A stretch of DNA of 64,000 nt from Cladosporium sp. IMV 00045. Its lineage: Eukaryota > Ascomycota > Dothideomycetes > Cladosporiales > Cladosporiaceae. The translations under genes were made by a program, and so were the position numbers. The DNA is taken from contig MSJI02000940.1 in assembly GCA_001931905.2 (NCBI GenBank), positions 1 through 64,000 of the forward strand, in the 5' to 3' direction. Under the pieces are notes generated by a model, which searched no databases, was not told the DNA's origin, and saw nothing but the letters and a program-made list of their open reading frames with translations. This document shows positions 21,558 to 31,104 of this stretch, piece after piece. Every line of letters starts with the position of its first letter. Within the stretch, counting starts at the first letter, position 1.

Positions 21558-23057
21558 ATGGAACCTGTAAAGGCACTCGGTGTTGCTGCAGCAGCCGTCC
21601 AATTCTCAGATTTCTCCATCAAGACCGTCCGTCTCACGAGAGATATATACAAATCAGCCAGTGACTCAGTGCTGAGTCCGACGATCTCTTTGGCTCATGC
21701 GTCACTTGATTTGTTGATGATTCAACAACGTCTCCTCTTGTTTGTGGATCTTGTCGAGGCGAACTCGAACACCAATGACCATCTCGAGTTGACCGCAGCA
21801 CGTGCAGCTGTGGCAATCTCGATAGTCTTGAGAGATTGTTTGAAGCGGGCGATTGTTGCGTCCAAGAAGAAGAAGATGCTTGCAAGTACTAGGGAGCCAG
21901 AGGAACACAGGGAACTGCAAGAGCTGTTGCAAAACGAGCTCATCCCCTTGATTCAGAAGCATGAGGTCTTACTCCATCGAAAGTATGCTCAACAATCATT
22001 CAACGCATGACCTGTCTCAGACTGATCTTGATAGATACGCTCAGGATAATCATGCCACTTTCATTGCACTGGCCGCACGCGAGCGCTCAAGCCAAGATGG
22101 CGACACAAGCTCCACACAGATGCGGACAATAGAGCCCTTCGAATTTCGAGGTCGATCAAACCATGATACCTCGACAGTTCAGCGCTCCGATTTCACATTG
22201 AGCTCACAGAATGAACTTCAGAATCGTTCGGAAGTCAGATCCAGCAGCGAGGCATGCGAGCCCGATCATGATGCGTCGGAGTCCGACACCTGTACAGAGA
22301 ACGATCTCGCATCTCTTTACACCCTGGAAGCGAATACCCTTGGCATCCCCGGATTGGACTTCCATCGTCAGAGAGTCGTCAAACGTCTGACAATTTTTGG
22401 AAACGATGGGAATTGTGCGCACACGTGTGAAGTTCTGCTGGACACCGGTTCATCACTGAACTTGATAGACAAGAAGCTCAAGCAACGACTCGCAACCCAC
22501 TGCACACTACGCAAAGCAGCAAAAGCAAGGAGTGCGAGGCTCGCCGACGGCACGGTGCGAAGGGTGAAAACCGTGGTTGAAATCGATTGGAGCTTTTCCA
22601 CAGAGTTCTCTGGCGAGGTAGAGTCTCCAAAGAAGAAGTACCGGCATGGCTTCTTTTCGTTTGAGAACCCTCCATATGAACTGATTGTTGGCCGCTCTGT
22701 CATCTTCGAATTCGGTTTCCTGTGTGAGAATCTGGACATCTGTCCACTGGGGCTTCCGCAATCGGAAGCCGAGGACGCAGAGGCTCTCGTGCTCGGCCTA
22801 GCGAGACAAGAGAGAGGTCAGTATCTCTGGAGAATAATATTAATGCAAACTGACATGCGCTAGCCGTTGCTGAGGCACAAAAAGAACGAGCTCGCTTGCA
22901 ACGAGAAGCAAATGCCAAGCAAAGGGATGATGACCAATTGACTGCACAACAACTGTCAAATGTTGGATTATCAGCACCTAATGAGCCATCCCACGCGAGC
23001 ATCAACACCCAATCCAGCTCCTCCACCAACACGGGATCTTCAGTGGCGAGACAATGA
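21558..23057 (+). CDS. STAND/SesA-like N-terminal domain fused to a retropepsin-like domain
   Basis: A three-exon gene, 21558-21982, 22035-22816 and 22864-23057 (introns of 52 and 47 nt), 466 residues, with the frame maintained across both splices. Residues 1-140 (MEPVKALGVAAAAVQFSDFSIK at the start) are all-helical and match the N-terminal domain found on fungal NACHT/STAND NLR-like proteins (SesA/NACHT_N type). Residues about 260-375 form a retropepsin-like fold: VLLDTGSSLNLI holds the catalytic D278-T-G-S, and YELIVGRSVIFEF (356-368) the conserved second hydrophobic-Gly motif. The C-terminus (about 405-430) is a charged coiled coil (KERARLQREANAKQ). There is no NTPase, repeat sensor, reverse transcriptase or integrase. 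It ends 44 bases from the convergent DUF6594 gene. The domain boundaries are my estimates. Confidence 0.7.
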
Positions 23058-23101
23058 CAGATCCTCAACGGCAGACCTGCATCTTCATCGGCCGCCAGAC
23101 T

Positions 23102-24167
23102 TTAAGCAGTCGAATTCGACCCTGTACTTCCGATGAACACCACTTCCACGGCCGAGAACCTATTCAGTATTCGTGAGAGCTGGGCTTGAGCAATCGTGCA
23201 TTTGGTTACTGACCCAACAGTTGCGGCAAATATCTCCGGCGGTCGTGAGAAGGTCAACAGCGCTATGGCCGTCGAGAACAAGAATGTGAAGCAAGTCGCA
23301 ACTATGATCCGATGGATGAGTTTGGGAATGTAGTAGAGCACAATTATGGCCAGGCAAGGCATGAAAGCTGAAGTGATGACAGTCAGCCATCTCGAAGTTG
23401 CCTCATACGTGATGTCGTTCCATTTGACAAGGCCGAGCTTCTCGTCGCCAAAGACGTACTCCTGTGTCATGATCAACGTTTGCGCAGCCTGTGCTAGAGC
23501 TCTTGTATACCTTTCTTTGCAGTCCCCTTCGAAAAAGATAAGGTACAACTTTCTCGGCAGCAAACCTTGTAGTCAAGTCGAAGTTCCGTGTAGCTGCGGC
23601 CACGAGATCAGAAGCGTCGTCATCTGGAAATACCCAATCCAACTCATCAACGCCACGAAAAAAGTTGTCGCCACCATGTTCATTTTCGTACCACTGGCGT
23701 AAAACACTGATGTCGTGTGCCTGTGGTTTGGGGAGTTTGTTGACCTCCACCAACTGCAAAAGTGCCTCATCTGACTTAAGTAATCAGTGTCTCTGTTGCC
23801 AGACATGATCTCTCGACTCACTATAATCTTTCAACTTGTCCCGAATGGACATGTGAACATCCCATTGCGAGGGCTCCGTTGTGGCCTGGGGCGAGCCAGG
23901 CCGCGCACTGTTCAAGTTTTGTGATCTTGAAGCCGATCCAGTCTCTACAAGCTTCAGGTATTGCTTATTAATGTCAGTGCCGCAAGCCTGGCCATTCTTT
24001 TCCATCTTCCGAAGTTGATGTTGAAGGTGGAGTAGTTCGGCTTGTTGTATCAGAAGACTATTCATCTGCAATTCACTGAACCGTTTGAAGATGGCCGTCC
24101 CGTTGTCCGCGGCCATGATCTGGGCCAAGGCTGGGAAGCCTTTCGGTGCTGGCTCGTTTCCCGACAT
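23102..24167 (-). CDS. DUF6594 membrane protein
   Basis: A three-exon gene: complement of 23822-24167, 23511-23770 and 23102-23461, with introns of 51 and 49 nt, encoding 321 residues. The N-terminal GFPALAQIMAADNGTAIFKRFSELQMNSLLIQQAELLHL-type segment is the DUF6594 hallmark: (G)YPxLAxxIAxDxxxxIFRRFxxL followed by a leucine-rich coiled coil. Spliced exon 2 gives LPKPQAHDISVLRQWYENEHGG and FFRGVDELDWVF, also typical. The C-terminus carries three hydrophobic helices (about residues 220-290: LTVITSAFMPCLAIIVLYYI, then two more). These proteins are abundant in filamentous ascomycetes, and their function is unknown. The gene faces the STAND/retropepsin gene tail to tail. Confidence 0.82.
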
Positions 24168-24875
24168 AGCGTGCTCATGAGGCGAAGCCGTCTCGCCTTT
24201 GTTTGATGGGGTTCATCAAAGATCGAACATGAATGACATCGTGAAATAACAGTCGGCGTCACCTTGACAGCTCCAGCAAGAAGTCTTAGTGGGGCTGGTG
24301 CTGACACGCTTGCCAAGCAAGATGTTCTCTGCAGCATTTCGGTCTCAACGTTGGGATTGCACGACAATCTTGTGCTGATAACGACACGTCCTCTCAAAAC
24401 AAGAGAACCCTCACGTCGCTCACTCGCAGCACTTGATATGAGTCGTGCCATCGCGAGGTGTCGTCTGTCGGCGAAGTCCACTTTCGATGCTACTCGAACC
24501 TTATCATCCCAAGACCGAAGTTATTCCTCAGCGGGGTAAAGAGTTGTCGGACTGAGGCCAAGAGGCCAGGACTTACAAGCAAGAGAAAGTACATGAGAAT
24601 GTATATCAGAGGATAACCGCATGCGGTCCCTCGCCAAGCAGTCTTATCTCGAAGATCTGCTCCGCAATGTAACCAAGACCCGCTCGCGAAGAGGAATCGT
24701 GGTTGATTCGTGGGCAAGCGTGGTACGACTGCATTTGCTTTGATAAATGCGCCTACTTCGGCGAAGCACGATCTACGGTCCAAGTGAACATGGGTACGTG
24801 TATGTGTATAAAAATCATCTAGGAACGCCCCGACTGCTGCTGTCTCAAAGCAACGCATCTGGCTTCATCATCACA
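24168..24875. other. Divergent intergenic region (DUF6594 / FAD oxidase)
   Basis: 708 bases between divergent genes. A minus-strand frame of 139 codons overlaps here but lacks any family signal. A TATA box for the FAD enzyme is annotated separately. Confidence 0.5.
24807..24814 (+). promoter_or_regulatory. TATA box of the FAD oxidoreductase gene
   Basis: TATAAAAA lies 69 bases upstream of the ATG at 24876 and downstream of another in-frame ATG at 24747. It therefore argues that the shorter start is the real one. Confidence 0.55.
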
Positions 24876-26354
24876 ATGTGGTCTTCATCGGCTATTAAGG
24901 TGCTCGCAGTTGGCTCGTCACTTGTACCGACTTCTTGGTCTGCAGCAATCTCTCGAGGCTCACAATTTCTCGCCCAAGATGAGGAGACCCAGCTCCCAGG
25001 GTTTCCTCATCCCAATCCTATAAAGTCCTATTGGCAGGACCCGCCTCACCGCATTGCCAATATTCGCACCACGGAGGAACTTCCAGTTGACCAGACCTTC
25101 GATTATGTCATCATTGGTTCTGGTGTGACTGGAGCTGCAACTGCCCTCAAGTTACTAGAGCGAGATCCAGAGCTTTCAATTCTTATGCTTGAGGCCCGGA
25201 CTGCAGCTTCTGGGGCCTCAGGACGCAACGGAGGGCATTGCAAGACTGGCGACTGGAAGAAGGTCAAGACTTGGGTGGAGGCCTATGGCGAAGACGAAGC
25301 GCTCAAGGTGGGCAAGATGGAGCAGGACTGCACGGATGACATGGCGAATTTTGTGCGCACGCACAATGTCTCCAGCGGCTGGCAGGATGTCGAAACCGCG
25401 GATCTCTACTGGACCAAAGAAGAGTTCGAGAAAGCGGTTGAAGTTCTGGAGTACCAACGCGAGCTGGAAGAGCGCCGACCGAACGACGTTCCCCAGAACA
25501 ATCCAAGAACCATCTGGGAAGGGCAAGCCGCGAGAGACCACTGGAAGTGGCCACAGATCCTGGGAGCTGTGACTTACTCTGCCCACACGCAGAACCCATA
25601 CCTCACAGTATGCGCCATGCTAGAGCTCAGTCTCGAGAAAGGACTGAACTTGCAGACGAATACCATGGCTCTGGGTCTCTCGCAAGTATCCGGCTCTTCA
25701 AAAGACTCCACGCAGTGGAAAGTCGAGACAGAGCGTGGTACCGTTAAAGGCAACAAGGTGGTGCTCGCTACGAATGGCTTCACTCCTGCGCTTCATCCTG
25801 GGTTCGCCAAAACCAACTTTCTCGAACCCGGTAGAAGCCAAGTCTCTGCGGTGCATCCTGGAGCGGACACGTCTGAGAATCCAGTTTTCAACCGACGCAG
25901 CTCATCGTATCCCGATTTCCCTGCTGGTGGAGATTACATTATCGTTCGTGCTCCCGACGACATTGGAGCAGGCGATGTCATTTATGGCGGTGGCACCCGG
26001 TTCTCCCCAACGCGTGAGAGAAATATCACCGACGATTCAGTCATCAACGAGGACATTGCGGAGTACCTCCATGGCGTTGGGCGTGTTACCTACGGCTATG
26101 AAAATTGGGGCGAGACCACTGAAGTTGTCGCTGACTGGGTCGGCATCACGTGCTACACGCCTGATGGTTTCCCGCTTGTAGGCGCTGTTCCGGGAGAGAA
26201 TGGATTGTGGGCTTCGGTTTGCATGAACGGACATGGCATGGCCTGGGCATTCCGCAGCGCAGAGGCACTTGTGCAGATGATGACTGAAGGCGAAGCGCCT
26301 GAATGGTTTCCGCAACCATTCAGAGCCGAAAGAGCGTGGGAAACCAGCCAGTAG
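24876..26354 (+). CDS. FAD-dependent amine/amino-acid oxidoreductase (DAO family)
   Basis: A 492-residue single-exon enzyme of the D-amino-acid oxidase superfamily (PF01266). The dinucleotide-binding fold is plain: FDYVIIGSGVTGAATALKLL (GxGxxG) with the ribose-binding acid in LILMLEAR-like sequence ILMLEART, and SGRNGGHCKTG shortly after. The C-terminus has the second FAD contact region GITCYTPDGFPLVGAVPG and CMNGHGMAWAFRSAEAL. Fungal relatives include gamma-glutamylputrescine oxidase-like and glycine/sarcosine oxidase-like enzymes that release ammonia and hydrogen peroxide, but the substrate is unknown. The frame is open 43 codons upstream, and the start at 24876 is preferred because of the TATA box. 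The N-terminal 30 residues are mildly hydrophobic and might be a targeting sequence. Confidence 0.85.
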   Translation: MWSSSAIKVLAVGSSLVPTSWSAAISRGSQFLAQDEETQLPGFPHPNPIKSYWQDPPHRIANIRTTEELPVDQTFDYVIIGSGVTGAATALKLLERDPELSILMLEARTAASGASGRNGGHCKTGDWKKVKTWVEAYGEDEALKVGKMEQDCTDDMANFVRTHNVSSGWQDVETADLYWTKEEFEKAVEVLEYQRELEERRPNDVPQNNPRTIWEGQAARDHWKWPQILGAVTYSAHTQNPYLTVCAMLELSLEKGLNLQTNTMALGLSQVSGSSKDSTQWKVETERGTVKGNKVVLATNGFTPALHPGFAKTNFLEPGRSQVSAVHPGADTSENPVFNRRSSSYPDFPAGGDYIIVRAPDDIGAGDVIYGGGTRFSPTRERNITDDSVINEDIAEYLHGVGRVTYGYENWGETTEVVADWVGITCYTPDGFPLVGAVPGENGLWASVCMNGHGMAWAFRSAEALVQMMTEGEAPEWFPQPFRAERAWETSQ

Positions 26355-26417
26355 ATTGCTAAAACAGCGAACCCAGAAATGACGATACATCTCTCACAAT
26401 CCGAGGGTAGCTATGCT

Positions 26418-28045
26418 TCACACCATTCCCTCGCCACGTCTTCGGTTGGCTTCTTTCTCATCGGCAGTCAAATCGCTTTTTGCACGATCAATTCTGACAA
26501 ACCCAACGAAAAGTATCAAAGCAGCTGCGCCACAGGCCAATTCGAACCAAAAGACATTTTTGTAGCTCTGTTTTTCGCCCTGCCACCTCGTCTCAATAGC
26601 AACTACATCTGCAAACCCAAGCAAGATGGCAATGCCCAGGTTTGGTATAACGTTAGCAAGCGCGCCAGCAAGACCTTGTCTCCTGGTGGGCAAGACAGTG
26701 CTCAGGAAGATATTGGCCACACTGAAAATCAGATCGCAGGCTAATGTGGCACATATCATAGCCGGGAAGACCCAGGCCCAGTACCCTGCACCTGGGGGTG
26801 ATAGTGCAAACAACAGGCTGTCGACTATGATTGCCAGCCCAGTGACGACCATCATCACTGTGCCTGGCAGACGGTGTAGGACCATTGCTCCAAGTATGGC
26901 GAGCATGCATCCACCGACGACCATAGGAACGTACCAAGCGACAATGAGCATGGAACCGACTCCCATGACGTTTGTAATACTGAGTGAAGATTGTCAGCTG
27001 AGACTTCCCATGATCTTGGTCTAGACACTTACTAGAGAGTTGCGTAGAGGAGGTAAATGCCAAACGTCCCATAAGCAAAAAGAAGACCGATGATAAATGG
27101 TCGCATGGAAGGAATGAGAAATACATCAAAGGGTAGCAGAGGCTGATCGACCACCCAGCCCTCCAAATAGAATGCAATCGCTAACGAGACGATTCCTGCG
27201 ATCAAGGTGACCAAGATATAATGCGTAGCCCAGCCATTCTCTGCGTGGCTTGCCTGGGTTATAGCAAAAACGACCAGGATAAGGCCAGTGACAATGGTAG
27301 CACTGCCATACCAGTCCATCTTCACGCCATTATCCTTCCGCTCAGCTTGGTCAGAAGGCACGGCGAAGAATGTGACGAGAGCTACGATAAAGTTGAGCGC
27401 AGCTCCAATGAAGAAGTAGGTCGGCCAACTTGAATATTCGCCTGAAATTCCAGCAAAGAAGATTCCGCTAAAGAAACCAATAGGTGACATCGATCCATAT
27501 ATGGAAAACACTAAGTTCTTCCGAGGTCCAGGCCGATACATCGATCCTAGAAGCGTGAGTCCAGCAGGGAGGTACGCAGCCGGTCCCAGTCCTTGAAGCG
27601 CGCGGCAAACGTTCAACATGATCTCTGATTTCGAGAATCCGGCAATCAGAGACCACAAGCACGTCCAGCTGCAGCCAGCTAAGTATACCGGATAGCCACC
27701 ATAGATGTCCGCCAAGCGCCCAAATGGCAACAGGAAGGAAGAGAGGACGAGGGAGAAAACGCTTGTGGGCCATGTTGTCGCCGCTGGAGGTATGTTCAGC
27801 TCTCGTGTCAAGGTAGGTATGATGACGCTGAAACCCGAGATGAAGTATTCGGTCAACAACTGCGACATCGCAATCGAAAAGACGAAGCCCGTTTCCCGCC
27901 AAACCGAACCAAGTCTTTCCGGGCGTTGGCGTCCAATTCGATCCAACCGTTCTTCTTCCGACTCTTCTGCATCATTCAAGTCTCCGATGTTGCTGTCTTC
28001 CTGTCCATCTTTTGTCACTTCGTGATCCAGCTTTGTGCAAGACAT
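26418..28045 (-). CDS. MFS transporter, drug:H+ antiporter type (DHA2-like)
   Basis: A two-exon gene, complement of 27033-28045 and 26418-26979 with a 53-nt intron, encoding 524 residues. The splice joins LLYAT-L to YITNVMGVGSML in frame. After an acidic cytosolic N-terminus there are about 13-14 hydrophobic segments. The motif A-like loop PFGRLADIYGG follows the second helix, and CRALQGLGPAAYLPAGLTLLGS is the motif C-like helix 5 region. Both are usual for DHA2-type exporters. The C-terminus is short and basic. It is convergent with the FAD oxidase and divergent from the Zn2Cys6 factor, so it shares a 576-base promoter with the likely cluster regulator. Confidence 0.88.
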
Positions 28046-28621
28046 AGTCTTCGGTCTTGATCAAGCGATCGAAGCTTGTTCAACTGAACGATCGGTAGGT
28101 TTTGGGCCAGACAACGGCAAGGGTGTGTCGAAATGTGTAGATCGCACGAAAAGATGATCTCTTACGTGAAACGACATTTTCTACATGCATTATGTCGAAT
28201 TACATATTCGACATTAGCACATCACATCGCTGACCAGACACATGCAGAACCCACTTTTCGACCACTAGCGCGGTACAAACCTGCCTAAAGCGGTAAGTCA
28301 ACGGGAAGGAAACCCTACCTTTCGTCAGTCTTCATGCTTGGCGTAAGATATCTGAACTCCACGAACATTGTGCATCACAGTCGCCACTCGCGTCTGAACC
28401 CTAGCAAAAAATCTACCTGTCAGCCCAGCTCACGTATCCATCCTGCCAGCCATTAGCTCGACACGTGGTGTCTTCCCTACACGAGGTTCCGCCCAGGCTC
28501 CGTATGAAGCTTCTTCGGTCAAAAATGCTAAGATCACCATTCGCTCTGCGTAAGGCTGGTTTCAACTGCAGAGCGTGATCTAAAGTAATTCCACTCTGGA
28601 CCTGGCAACGAGAGACTTCAG
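28046..28621. promoter_or_regulatory. Shared promoter of the MFS transporter and Zn2Cys6 factor
   Basis: 576 bases between divergent genes. Two identical GCGGTA hexamers lie at 28270-28275 and 28290-28295 as direct repeats. CGG direct repeats are a common binding form for Zn2Cys6 proteins, so they are candidate autoregulatory sites only. Confidence 0.4.
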
Positions 28622-30933
28622 ATGAATCCTGCTACCTCACCGAAGGTGAAAAGCCGGAGTGGGTGCCGTCAGTGCAAAGTAAAAAGAGTCAGTATGAGCC
28701 CTCCATCATTCTACCATGGCTTACAGCTCACCTTTTCTAGCTGAAATGTGATGAAAGTAAACCGGCATGTCAGAACTGTATTCGGCGAAATTTTCTGTGT
28801 CCAGGATACGGGAAACACCTGAGATGGTCCCAGAAGCATGAACGATTTAGGACGCAGCAGCAGCAGCAGAGCTCGAGGCCCACACAGGACGAGGGTCCCT
28901 TGATGCAATACCCACAATTGCCTCCTACCAACACCACGACGGCTTCAGTCTCATATCTATCTCGTCAGTATCAGCTGCAGCCTTTCTATGTTGATCATGG
29001 CATCACCACGACAGCCAATTATTTGCCTCATGAGACTTTTCCATTGCCGGAATACATACACCACCACGATCCAGCACCGACAGCCTGCGACATCACGGCC
29101 AAGTCTCAACCCTATTGCTGGCAAGCAAATGAGTTTTCAGATCCTCATATGTCACCGCCTGGGATCAAACCATGCAGTCATGACATCCAGGACGCTGAGA
29201 ATATGACAAGCAAACGTCCTTCAACTTCCGCTGATGACACAACTGCATCGCCCTCGATGGATCTTAGCTCTCGGAGGTCCGTGGACGGTCTGCAATTCCT
29301 GTCTGACTCTCAGACTATCGAATACCCGCTCGAGGTTCACACAAGCTTGATCGAATACTGGTTCACCGAAGTCTGCCAGATGTGGTCCATGTTCGATTCT
29401 GATGCAAATCTTAACCGAAACATCGCAAGAAACCTATGGGGATCATCGAAGTTGGTCTTCTATGCCATGCAAAGCATGTCGGCTGCCTGCATGGTGAAGT
29501 ATACGCCTGAGATGAGGAAGGTGCTTATTTCAGCGACAAAACAGACTTTAGCCTTGACACAAAAGTCTATCCGAAGTTTCGATCATGAGAAGCCAACGGG
29601 CATGATCCCATTCCCGACTGAGCTGTTCTTCGCAATTTTCGCCATGGGGACATCATTACACTGGTCTTTCGATTTCCGTCTCGGTCGTTCCCTCATTTAC
29701 GACGCTCAGCGGTTGTTGCAGTATTACAAGATGAGACTGCCAAACCTGGACGCAAGTGACCGCACAAACCTGAAGTTCTTCCAGCAAGCGTTGATCTGCT
29801 GGGAGAGTCTAGTCAGTGCCGTTGATCAAGCTTTCATACCTACCGCTTTGATGTCTAGATTGCAAGCCTTGCAGATGAGCGAAGCCCCGGCTGGCTTGGA
29901 TTTGTGGTCGAGAGATCGAGTCAATGCACATACACTCCTGCAACCCCAACTGGGACCACAAATTCCGAATGCAGGGCATACGGAGCTTCATCCGTGGTGT
30001 GGAGTGTCAAGTGATATCTTGGAAAAGTTTGGTCAAGTCCTGGCGATATGCCACACAAACAGCCGGGAGAAACTTGATGCCGGACTGATCGAAGGCTCAC
30101 ATTGCAACATCATGCTCGCTCGTGACCTCCAATCAGAGCTGCTAGCAATAAATTTTGAAGCCGATCACTATGATCAAGACGAGCGCGACTTTGCCTTTAC
30201 CACGGGAGACAGCAACACGCCGATGTCCCATCTACTGGACATCGCAGAAGCTTATCGTCAGGCGAGTCTTCTGCAGCTGCATCTCACTTTCGATAGCCTT
30301 CCTATTCCTCCACTATCACCGATCGGTCAGAACACGAATGCAATCGCCTCCTTGGAGCTCCTCCGCGCAGATGAAGACTCTCGACGGGGGTACTTGAGTA
30401 CGGCTTCAGTACGACTTCTCGAGCTATTGAGGCGATTACCGCCGCAATCAGGGTCGAGATGCATGCAGCCAGTATTGTACCTTTGCGCAGCAACAGGCTT
30501 GCAGACGATTCACGCACCAGACCTCGCGAAAAGACCGGCGAACGAATGCGGCTCGCGGATAGGCGATATCGCCAGCGCGATGCTCAGGGACGATGAGTCG
30601 TGTGGAAACACACCAAAAGCCGGACCCTGGGAATTCGAACAAGATATCTCACAACCCACCTCTTCCCCTAATCAATTCAATGGCCCGTCTGCGCTATTTG
30701 AGAGCTCAAATCAATTGCTGTCACGATCTACCATAGAGCGAGGCCAAGCAAAGTCCTTGGTCGCGAGTCGTCTTGGTGCACTGCAACACAGTCTGCCGCC
30801 AGGACCGAGTAGCACAGCTATCAAGCTTGCGGAGGCAATCTGGAGGGAGCATGATCGTTCTGGGCATGGTAGGAATCCAGTCCATTGGTTCGATGTGATG
30901 GTGAGAAAGAATCTGCGCACTCTCTTTGGATAG
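28622..30933 (+). CDS. Zn2Cys6 fungal transcription factor
   Basis: A two-exon gene, 28622-28687 and 28741-30933, with a 53-nt intron inside the zinc cluster, 752 residues. The spliced cluster, residues 15-42, has the pattern C-x2-C-x6-C-x6-C-x2-C-x6-C (GCRQCKVKR joined to LKCDESKPACQNC). It is followed by a linker PGYGKHLRW and a Gln run. The rest is a large helical middle region (about 150-600) like the Fungal_TF_2 domain, with no clear coiled coil after the zinc cluster. The position between MFS, FAD oxidase and permease genes suggests that it controls this cluster, which is an inference from context. Confidence 0.88.
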
Positions 30934-31104
30934 GGTATCGAATTCCAAGGACATGGCAATGACAATTCGACGTCACAATGGGCCTCTTGCTCTGTTATAG
31001 GGTCGTTCTCATAGGCAGGGGATACCATGACCATGACGTGGAATGTTGCTTGCCGAAGACTCCTCAGTACCCTAAAGAGTATCCCACGCCACCAGATCCA
31101 CCAA

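Noticed and set aside
22035..22816. Retroelement remnant explanation for the retropepsin-like domain
   Set aside because: No reverse transcriptase, RNase H, integrase or gag sequence flanks it, and it is spliced in frame to a STAND-type N-domain. A host gene is more likely.
24747..24875. Longer N-terminus of the FAD oxidase from the ATG at 24747
   Set aside because: A TATA box at 24807-24814 lies downstream of that ATG and the extra 43 residues resemble no targeting or family sequence.
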